64,000 bases of DNA from Parapusillimonas granuli (GTDB lineage Bacteria; Pseudomonadota; Gammaproteobacteria; Burkholderiales; Burkholderiaceae_B). The first letter of the stretch is position 1, and each line of letters opens with the position of its first letter. Positions 7,857 through 14,389 of this stretch are shown here, in pieces. A program made the position numbers and the translations under genes. The stretch spans positions 62,001 through 126,000 of the forward strand of contig NZ_JACCEM010000008.1 in NCBI RefSeq assembly GCF_013416525.1, in the 5' to 3' direction. The notes beneath the pieces are model-generated. The model was not told the DNA's origin and did no database searches. It saw only the letters and a program-made list of their open reading frames with translations.

Positions 7857-9141
7857 GACGCAATCCTCTCAATAAAGCCATCGCCACACGAGCGATGAAC
7901 ATGAGCACAAAGCCCAGCGCCAGCGCCTGCAACAGCAGGACGGTCATGCGCGGGCTGCTTGGCCGGTCCGTGGGCACCGGTTGCGCGATGATGGACAGAT
8001 AGCGCTGCAAGCGCAAAGCGTCGGTCATTGCCTGTTGGTACGACTGCTGCGCCAGGGTCAGATTTGAATCCGCAAACACCTGGGCATTGCGCAGTGCCTC
8101 GTATGATTTGAGCTGCTTGGCTTCCCCATTGTTGTCCCGACTCAAACGATGGCGCACGGACGCGAGCCGCTTTTTTACCGCGGCAACTTGCTGCTCGGCG
8201 GGCTTGAGCATGAAGTGCTCTTTGTTGTCCAGGGCCCGGATCTTGTCCAGTCTAAGCTGCGCGGTGCTGAGCTCCCCTTCCAACTGGCTGGACAGATTCA
8301 ACAGCATCGACACCGTGGCAGTGGGGTCGATGTTTCCATGCTCCGTGCGCCATACCGCCAGCGCGTCCCGGGCCGCGAGCGCCTTCTGCTCAGCCAGCCT
8401 GACCGTCTCTTCGCTCACCTTCAGCTTGTCGGCTACGCCCTTCTCGTTCATGGAGCTGACAAATTCCTCGGCCAGGCCGATCAGCGCCCTGGATAGCGTG
8501 GCCACGTCTTCGGACGAAAATGCGCTGACCTGCAGCACATCGATCTGCTCCAAGGCGTTAAACGAGACCTGCACCGACCTCTGGTAGGCCCGATACAGGT
8601 CGTCCTCGCTGGAATCTTCGGAAAGCCGGTTGAACGGATCCCATCCGGTATTGGTCAGATAGCGGCGCAGGCCAACCTTTTTGTCGAGCTGCTGCATGCT
8701 GTCGCGCGACTTCAAGAAGTCGGCGACCGCCCACCCGTCCACGAACCCGCCCAGCATGCCGCCCGAGTTTCCAGTGGTGAGCAGGCTGGCCGCCGCCCCG
8801 GCGCCGCCTTGCTGGCCGGACGCCGACTGCACGAAGAATCGCGACTCCGCCTCATAGCGCGGCGCGGCGATGAAACACGCGTAGACCAGGGCGAGCGCCA
8901 CCGGCGCGAGGACGATAAGCACGTTGACCCAGCGATGGCGGCGGCGCTCGCGCAGCGCCGCCTGCCGCTCGCGGCGACGGCGTTCGATCTCCGACCCGCC
9001 GTCAGAACCCGAGCTGGCCTTCGTCGAAGCCGCCTCCGAGGTCGTCGTCGCGTGTGCCGGAGTCGCTGCGTGATCGCCGCGGGGGATATCGTCCGAGGCA
9101 CTGGTCGAGGTCGTCGTCGATGCGAAGCGTGCTTCGTTCAT
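7849..9141 (-). CDS. vexD: VexD/KpsE-like capsule export inner-membrane protein
   Basis: 430 residues with the layout of PCP-3 polysaccharide co-polymerases (KpsE/CtrB/VexD). A cytoplasmic N-terminus is followed by a first transmembrane helix (about 75-95, WVNVLIVLAPVALALVYACF), then a long periplasmic coiled-coil region and a second helix near the C-terminus (LLLQALALGFVLMFIARVAM). Together with the ABC transporter and the outer-membrane VexA it forms the trans-envelope export channel. The N-terminal 65 residues are an unusual Ser/Thr/Ala-rich and Asp-containing stretch encoded in a different frame over the end of vexC. There is no alternative ATG before the membrane helix, so this long overlap appears real. 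Confidence 0.82.
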   Translation of the reverse strand: MNEARFASTTTSTSASDDIPRGDHAATPAHATTTSEAASTKASSGSDGGSEIERRRRERQAALRERRRHRWVNVLIVLAPVALALVYACFIAAPRYEAESRFFVQSASGQQGGAGAAASLLTTGNSGGMLGGFVDGWAVADFLKSRDSMQQLDKKVGLRRYLTNTGWDPFNRLSEDSSEDDLYRAYQRSVQVSFNALEQIDVLQVSAFSSEDVATLSRALIGLAEEFVSSMNEKGVADKLKVSEETVRLAEQKALAARDALAVWRTEHGNIDPTATVSMLLNLSSQLEGELSTAQLRLDKIRALDNKEHFMLKPAEQQVAAVKKRLASVRHRLSRDNNGEAKQLKSYEALRNAQVFADSNLTLAQQSYQQAMTDALRLQRYLSIIAQPVPTDRPSSPRMTVLLLQALALGFVLMFIARVAMALLRGLRHG

Positions 9142-9718
9142 AGATCAAGCCTTTAAAGCAATAGTCCGCCAACTGATTCTGGCGGTAACTAGAAAAAATG
9201 AGTGTCCGGCTCACCAGCCGTTCTTCGAACAGGGCAAGCCAGAGCCGGGTGAAACGGCAGGGCTCGAAGGGAATGCTCCCTTCAATCACGTAGACATCGA
9301 ACGCCGGCGCCAGCGCCAGCGCGAAGGAAAACTCCTGCCGCGCGTAGAGCGGCCAATGCTCCATGGGCTTGCCCAGGGATCTGGGATCACTGACCAGGTC
9401 CGCGACCAGCTCGTGCGTTGCATCGGCGTCAAGTTCGTACATCTCACTGACGAAATCGATTGCGCTCAGGCCGGTCGCCTTGCCCCGGATAAAACCTTGC
9501 CGCCCAATAGCCCACGAGACGTTGCCATCGTGCTTGACGAAGCCCTGGCGCGGCGGGCGCAGGCAGCACAGCACGTCCACCAACTGGCGATGCATTTCCG
9601 GCGCGGCCGACAGCAAGGCATAGCGCCCGACCGGAATATCGAGATTGGCATTGGCCAGCAGTGCCTGCCTGCTGCCAAACGCATAAGGTTCGTCGGTAAC
9701 GCCTATGAGTTGAATCAT
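9002..9718 (-). CDS. vexC: VexC/KpsT-like ABC subunit with degenerate nucleotide-binding motifs
   Basis: 238 residues from ATG 9718 (a GTG at 9739 is also possible). It aligns by pattern with KpsT/VexC: GNVSWAIGRQGFIRGKATGL matches the vSWplGf-ggF---lTG segment, and FSFALALAPAFDVYVIEG matches laFalSmaidFDyYLiDE. Yet every catalytic motif is lost. The P-loop position (about 36-46) reads LLSAAPEMHRQ, the signature YSSGM is replaced near 123-127 by PLYAR, the Walker B Asp-Glu is Glu-Gly at 146-147, and the switch His is Tyr (SSYR, about 177-180). I infer that it cannot hydrolyse ATP alone. The last 30 residues are encoded over the start of vexD. It lies 48 bases after vexB. Confidence 0.7.
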   Translation of the reverse strand: MIQLIGVTDEPYAFGSRQALLANANLDIPVGRYALLSAAPEMHRQLVDVLCCLRPPRQGFVKHDGNVSWAIGRQGFIRGKATGLSAIDFVSEMYELDADATHELVADLVSDPRSLGKPMEHWPLYARQEFSFALALAPAFDVYVIEGSIPFEPCRFTRLWLALFEERLVSRTLIFSSYRQNQLADYCFKGLIYERSTLRIDDDLDQCLGRYPPRRSRSDSGTRDDDLGGGFDEGQLGF

Positions 9719-9723
9719 CTTTC

Positions 9724-9740
9724 TAGGGTCTGTTAACACG
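9724..9740 (+). repeat. Copy of the TAGGGCCTGTTAACG intergenic motif
   Basis: TAGGGTCTGTTAACACG lies between vexB and vexC and covers the possible GTG start of vexC. It is one member of a dispersed motif family seen at 12279, 23612, 25623, 34008 and 41541. Confidence 0.5.
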
Positions 9741-9766
9741 GCAAGGAGCCCCGCATGCGCCCCGGT

Positions 9767-11107
9767 TCACATCGGCTGGACATTGGGACGGGCCAGGCGC
9801 TCGGCCATCAGGGCGACCACCATCAGGAACACCAGCGAGGTCAGGAAATAGCCCAGGCTGGCATCGTGCGACTCGTACGCCTGGAAGTAAGCCGAACGCA
9901 GCAGTTGCATGCCATGCGCAAAGGGCGACCAGAGCATCCACGGACGCAAATGCTCCGGCAACTGCTCCGATACGAAAAAGACGGCTGCGAAGATTTGCAG
10001 GAAGCGTTCGATAATCGGCGCGAGCCGGAGAAAGAAGTGCCAGAAGGTCGCGATCGACCCGAACAGCACCCCCGTCGCAGCGCCGCAACACCCCATCAGC
10101 ACGACGAAAAGAATGGAGCCGGCCCAGCTTATCGGCAAGGTGATGAGTCCTAGCGCGTGGCCTGCGCTGATCAACACCGCGAACACCACCAGATATACCG
10201 ACACATAAATAAGCGACTGCACCAGGGCGCACATCAATGGCGTGACGCCCTGGAAGTTCAATAGGCCGCGGGCCGACACGTAGGCCGTGCTGCTCCGGAA
10301 GGTGATCTGCCGGAACATGATCCAGGTCGTCGCGCCCAGCAGCGAGAACGTCTGCACATCCATGCCCAGGATGTAATGGGTGCCCATCAGGATATACAGC
10401 GACGAAATCAAGGTCAGCAGCACCACGGGGCCGACCAGCGCCCACACCAGCGCGATGCGGCTCTCGCCATGCATCACGCGCAATTGGTAGATGAACATCG
10501 CCATCAGCGTGCGCCCGACGGGCCGGATCTTGCCGGCCATGTCCGGTGGGTGCCCCTCGTGCAGGACGCGCAGGCGGTCCCTCAGAATCGCCAGGTCGCT
10601 CGCTTCGTCCCGCGCCACCTCGATTTCCAGCGCAATGTCGTTGCGCGACGCATGGCGCCGCGCTTCGCGCGCCTCGTCCTGCCTGCGTCGCTCCGCGCGC
10701 CGCGCATGCGCCGCGGCCAGGCGTTCGTCCTCGGCCACCAGCTTGGCAGGCATGTAGCCGGGCGCGAACACCGCGACGCCGGCGCGGATGTCTTGTTCGA
10801 GGAGGCGCACGATGATGCGCAGGCGACGCCGGGAAAAATCGGCCAGGTTTTCGTCGACCGCGCTGCGCGCGATCTCCGCCTCCAGCTCCGCCTGCACCGC
10901 TTCGTACACCGCCCGCCGGGCCGCCACGGAGTCGTGCGGCTCTCCTTGCAAGCGGGCGAGCAGGGGCCTGAACAGCACGGCCGGCGTGGTCCTGGCTTCG
11001 AACAACGCGGCCGGATCCAGCCGCCAGTCGGTGACGCCGGATCCTACCGTGTAATTGCTGTCTTTCCGGCGCGATCGCCAGCCTTTGATCCGATCCTCGT
11101 TACTCAT
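9767..11107 (-). CDS. vexB: VexB/KpsM-like capsule ABC-2 permease with N-terminal extension
   Basis: 446 residues from the ATG at 11107, seven bases after the vexA stop. A longer in-frame start inside vexA is rejected. The C-terminal 240 or so residues form a typical six-helix KpsM/VexB ABC-2 permease (VWALVGPVVLLTLISSLYIL, then a WSPFAHGMQLLRSAYF motif near the end). Unlike the usual roughly 260-residue proteins, it carries about 200 extra N-terminal residues: a Tyr-containing lead, a helix pair around AAVRRAVYEAVQAELEAEI-type sequence (residues 65-120) and a very charged Arg/Glu/Ala-rich coil (150-190). The extension looks cytoplasmic. It could stabilise or replace contacts with the degenerate VexC, but that is inference. 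Confidence 0.8.
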   Translation of the reverse strand: MSNEDRIKGWRSRRKDSNYTVGSGVTDWRLDPAALFEARTTPAVLFRPLLARLQGEPHDSVAARRAVYEAVQAELEAEIARSAVDENLADFSRRRLRIIVRLLEQDIRAGVAVFAPGYMPAKLVAEDERLAAAHARRAERRRQDEAREARRHASRNDIALEIEVARDEASDLAILRDRLRVLHEGHPPDMAGKIRPVGRTLMAMFIYQLRVMHGESRIALVWALVGPVVLLTLISSLYILMGTHYILGMDVQTFSLLGATTWIMFRQITFRSSTAYVSARGLLNFQGVTPLMCALVQSLIYVSVYLVVFAVLISAGHALGLITLPISWAGSILFVVLMGCCGAATGVLFGSIATFWHFFLRLAPIIERFLQIFAAVFFVSEQLPEHLRPWMLWSPFAHGMQLLRSAYFQAYESHDASLGYFLTSLVFLMVVALMAERLARPNVQPM

Positions 11108-11114
11108 TGACACG

Positions 11115-12269
11115 CTATGGGGCTTGGAGCGAACTTGAGCCTGGATCGCTGCCGATGGCCTTCGTGGCGCTGAAGCCCGCACTCATTGTGACGCGGAACG
11201 CAGACAGGATCTTCTGCACCTGCGTGAACGGCGCGTCCGAAATGTAGATCGCCTGGCCTTCCCCCACCGCGAATTCGCGCGCCAGCGCCACCTGTTCCGG
11301 ACGGGTCAGGTCGAACTGGTAGACCACGGGCAGCATGTCCGGCTTGCCTTCCACGCCGGCTTTCGCGGGCGTGAACAGGAACACGGAACGCGGATCCGCC
11401 AGCTTGTCGTCCAGCCCTCTGGCATCGGCCAGTGCATCCAGTACGCTGTAATTGCGCTTGCTGATGGCCACGCGCCCTTGGGTCCCGGCCGCGCCCAGCA
11501 CAGTCAGGAACTCCTTGGCGTCATAGGCGGTAATGACATCGCCGGACCGCAGCAGGATGTCGTTGTTCTGGTTGCGATAGATGTCGGACAACCTCACCGA
11601 CGCCACCTGCTTGTCGCGGCGCAGGCTGACGATCATTTGCTCGGGATTCTCTTGTACCGGCGCCGCCTGCGCCAGCGCGCTGCTCAGCCGCTGGGCCGTC
11701 TGCGTGATGGGATACATGCCGGGCTTGGTCAGGTTGCCCTGCACCGTCACCATGTGACCGCGCTCGGAGGCGGCACGCGTCACGCTGACGTCGGCGCCGA
11801 CCACCAGCTTGCTCAGGCGCTTCAGCAGAGAGTCATGCAGCTGCGCAAGAGTCAGGCCTTCGGCCCGGACCTTGCCGATGATGGGCAAGGTGATATGGCC
11901 CGAGCGGTCGACTTCATGGTTGCCCAGGTCGCTCGCGCCGGATGGGTCCGCCGCGAACACGCCCAGGCCACCGCGCTCCCAGACCTTTACGTTGATGCCG
12001 TCGCCGGGCAGCAAGCGGTCGAATCCCGCTTGCGTCAGGTCGCGGTAGCGCTGGGGAAAATCGGCCACCTCGGGCACTCGGCTCTGTTCTGCTAGTTCAC
12101 GCGTAACAGGCATCACGATGACGTCCTTGTCATCGTGAGCCGCCGTCATTTCCCTGAGCATGGGGCCGGAGCGCGGGAGTTGGCAACCCGAGAGCACCAG
12201 TGCGGCAAGCAGCACCATGGCAAGGGTCGTGTGGCGCCGCGGGTTCAGACCCGGCACGTTCATTTGCAT
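11115..12269 (-). CDS. vexA: VexA/Wza-like outer-membrane polysaccharide export lipoprotein
   Basis: 384 residues with a lipoprotein signal ending in the lipobox LSGC, followed by the poly_export domain (LLPGDGINVKVWERGGLGVF) and SLBB-like repeats (VTVQGNLTKPGMYPI and LTVLGAAGTQGRVAI). This is the plan of the Wza/KpsD/VexA octameric outer-membrane exporters. An AAAGGA Shine-Dalgarno fits either the ATG at 12269 or, with better spacing, the one at 12263. It is the first gene of the export half of the capsule operon, and a terminator-like hairpin lies between it and tviE, so export genes could be read at a different level from biosynthesis genes. Confidence 0.88.
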   Translation of the reverse strand: MQMNVPGLNPRRHTTLAMVLLAALVLSGCQLPRSGPMLREMTAAHDDKDVIVMPVTRELAEQSRVPEVADFPQRYRDLTQAGFDRLLPGDGINVKVWERGGLGVFAADPSGASDLGNHEVDRSGHITLPIIGKVRAEGLTLAQLHDSLLKRLSKLVVGADVSVTRAASERGHMVTVQGNLTKPGMYPITQTAQRLSSALAQAAPVQENPEQMIVSLRRDKQVASVRLSDIYRNQNNDILLRSGDVITAYDAKEFLTVLGAAGTQGRVAISKRNYSVLDALADARGLDDKLADPRSVFLFTPAKAGVEGKPDMLPVVYQFDLTRPEQVALAREFAVGEGQAIYISDAPFTQVQKILSAFRVTMSAGFSATKAIGSDPGSSSLQAP

Positions 12270-12278
12270 AAGATCCTT

Positions 12279-12306
12279 TAGGGCCTGTTAACGCTAAAAG
12301 GCCCTA
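12279..12306. repeat. Palindromic copy of the TAGGGCCTGTTAACG motif
   Basis: TAGGGCC (12279-12285) and GGCCCTA (12300-12306) are perfect 7-base inverted arms around TGTTAACGCTAAAA. It lies 9 bases upstream of the vexA start, in the leader between tviE and vexA, and is the most symmetric copy of the dispersed motif. Confidence 0.55.
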
Positions 12307-12319
12307 GCTTCAGCAACTT

Positions 12320-12348
12320 AAAAAAAGCAATCGCCAATCACGCTTGCT
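12320..12348 (-). terminator. Terminator-like hairpin at the end of tviE
   Basis: Read on the minus strand, AGCAAGCG (12348-12341) and CGATTGCT (12333-12326) pair with one mismatch and are followed directly by a T7 tract (12326-12320). The tviE stop codon lies in the loop. It has the form of an intrinsic terminator or attenuator inside the capsule operon. Confidence 0.5.
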
Positions 12349-14389
12349 TCAGGCGCATGGGCGCGAGATCGATGCGATCGTCGTTCTCGGATACGGCAGG
12401 CATGCACAGACTCAGAAACTTGGAGAGCATTGCCTCAAGCGAAAACAGCTTCTGCGCCCGCTGGCGGCTATGCGCCTTCAAGTCTTCGCTACTGCGCACC
12501 TTATCCACCATGGACGTCACCTTCTCGCACGCCTCGTGCAGATCCGGATGATCGACGTCGCTGAGCAGGTGGCCCGTCTCGTTCTCCACGAAGCACTCTC
12601 CCGCGCCGCCGGCTGGCGTCGAGATCACCGGAACCCCAAGCAGCTGAGCCTCGATGAGCACGTTGGGCAAGCCCTCGTAGCGCGACAGCAGCACGCTGGC
12701 GTCCATCTGCGAATACCAATAGCCGACATGGTTGGACAAGCCCACCAGCAACAGCCGATCGGTCACGTCCAGCTCTTGCGCTAGCGCCTCGATGTTCTCG
12801 CGCAGGCGTCCGTCGCCCACGATGACAAAGCGCGCCTGCGGGCGCTCCTTGAGGTACAGCGCGGCCAGCTTGATCCATAGCTGCGGTCGCTTGTCCGGTT
12901 CCAGCCGGAATACGCCGCCGATCGTTTCCGTGGCATCGTCCGTGCTCGCGTGGAAAGCCTTCCACTTTTCCTTGTCGGCGGCCGACGCGTCGGTCGCCAG
13001 GTCGGGCACGCCGTTGTACAGGATGTGAAAGCGTGTGAGCGGAATGCCCAGCCAATCCGAGTATGCTTCCGCGGCCTTGCGGCTGTTGCTGACGAAGACC
13101 ACGCCCGGCACCTGGGCCAGGGCCTGGTACAACTCGGGATACTCTGCGCGGAAGCGATCCTTGCGGATGTTCGGCGGCAAGCCGCGAAACACCAGGTGGA
13201 TGGTCGGCGCACCCGCCAGCAACGCCGCCAGCGCGCCGAACAGGCAAGTGCCGTCCTGCCACAAGCTCACCACGTCGAACGGGTTGGCCCGCAGCACCGG
13301 CGCCAGGCGCGTCACGCCGTAGTGGACGGGCGGGGGCAATTGTTCCAGCAAACGGGCCAGATCCTCTTCAGGAACGGTCTGGTGAGCCACCGAGACGGCC
13401 GGCAAGCGGTTGATCTCCGTGACCGGAATCTGCGCCTTGATCAGGACTGGGAGGAAGAAATCGTCCTGTTTCTTGGGCGAACCCGTCGGCTCGGTGTGCT
13501 GCTTGACCAGCACTTCTACCTTCTTGGGCCGCATGAGTATGTCGGGAGGCCGCTGGTCGGGAGACTCGGCCATGCGGGTGAGTTCGCCGGCCAGGCGCGT
13601 CAATTGCCGTTCGGCGCCGCCGGGGCCCAGGCTGCCGGTGACCAGCGCCACGGAGACTGACTGGTCCGGCGCGGGTTCGGCGATCTTCCGGTCGCGAAAG
13701 TGCAGGATCGCATGTTTCATGGACACGATCCGAACGTCCTTGCCCGCCAGTGCCTCTTCGGACTCGAAGCGCTGGTAGAAGGCGTAGTCGCTTGCCAGCC
13801 GCTCGGCGAGTTCCGCCGCCTTGCTGCCGGGCGCCAGGTGCTTGGCCACCGGCGCAATCGCGTCGAACGCGTCAATCAGCAGGCCGCGCTTGCGCAGGCG
13901 CTTGGCAAACTCGACACGCATGTTTCGATCCGTATATTGCGAGATCAACCGGCGGAACAAGGCATCGGACTGCTCGTACGCACGGATGTCGCTCAGGAGC
14001 TTCGCCCGGGCGAACAAGCGGTCGGCGTCATTCTCGGACTCGGGCAGATGGTGATCGACCAGAGACATGGCCTCTTCGACGCGCCGTTCCTTCACGAGGC
14101 GCGTGGCGCAATAGCGGACGATCTGCAGATCCTCCGGGCATTCCTGCAGCAGGGTGGCCCATTGCTCGGCCATGCCCTCGTTCAGCCCCGCCGACTCCTG
14201 CAATCGAAGCAGAAGGAAGCGAACCTTCGAGTCCTCCAGGTGATCCCCGGCCAGTACCTTCGCCCGAGTCAGGTTCTCCTGTGCAACTTGAACCCGCCCC
14301 GACTCCGCAACGATTTCTTCCAATTGCGCTTGAACCTGTTGAAGATCGGACGTGGCGTCCACTCGCTCGGCATTCAGTGGCGGACTCAT
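12338..14389 (-). CDS. tviE: TviE-like TPR glycosyltransferase (GT4 fold)
   Basis: 683 residues from ATG 14389, which overlaps the tviD stop as ATGA. A longer in-frame start at 14422 is less likely. The N-terminal 210 or so residues are TPR-like helices. The C-terminal half is a GT-B, GT4-type glycosyltransferase: GGVFRLEPDKRPQLWIKLAA, then FVIVGDGRLRENIEALAQEL and SRYEGLPNVLIEAQLLGVPV, which contains the E-x7-E motif. TviE is the Vi antigen polymerising transferase using UDP-GalNAcA in Salmonella Typhi. The same role is inferred here, though the sugar donor may differ because no C4-epimerase gene is present. A terminator-like hairpin begins at its stop. Confidence 0.8.
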   Translation of the reverse strand: MSPPLNAERVDATSDLQQVQAQLEEIVAESGRVQVAQENLTRAKVLAGDHLEDSKVRFLLLRLQESAGLNEGMAEQWATLLQECPEDLQIVRYCATRLVKERRVEEAMSLVDHHLPESENDADRLFARAKLLSDIRAYEQSDALFRRLISQYTDRNMRVEFAKRLRKRGLLIDAFDAIAPVAKHLAPGSKAAELAERLASDYAFYQRFESEEALAGKDVRIVSMKHAILHFRDRKIAEPAPDQSVSVALVTGSLGPGGAERQLTRLAGELTRMAESPDQRPPDILMRPKKVEVLVKQHTEPTGSPKKQDDFFLPVLIKAQIPVTEINRLPAVSVAHQTVPEEDLARLLEQLPPPVHYGVTRLAPVLRANPFDVVSLWQDGTCLFGALAALLAGAPTIHLVFRGLPPNIRKDRFRAEYPELYQALAQVPGVVFVSNSRKAAEAYSDWLGIPLTRFHILYNGVPDLATDASAADKEKWKAFHASTDDATETIGGVFRLEPDKRPQLWIKLAALYLKERPQARFVIVGDGRLRENIEALAQELDVTDRLLLVGLSNHVGYWYSQMDASVLLSRYEGLPNVLIEAQLLGVPVISTPAGGAGECFVENETGHLLSDVDHPDLHEACEKVTSMVDKVRSSEDLKAHSRQRAQKLFSLEAMLSKFLSLCMPAVSENDDRIDLAPMRLKQA

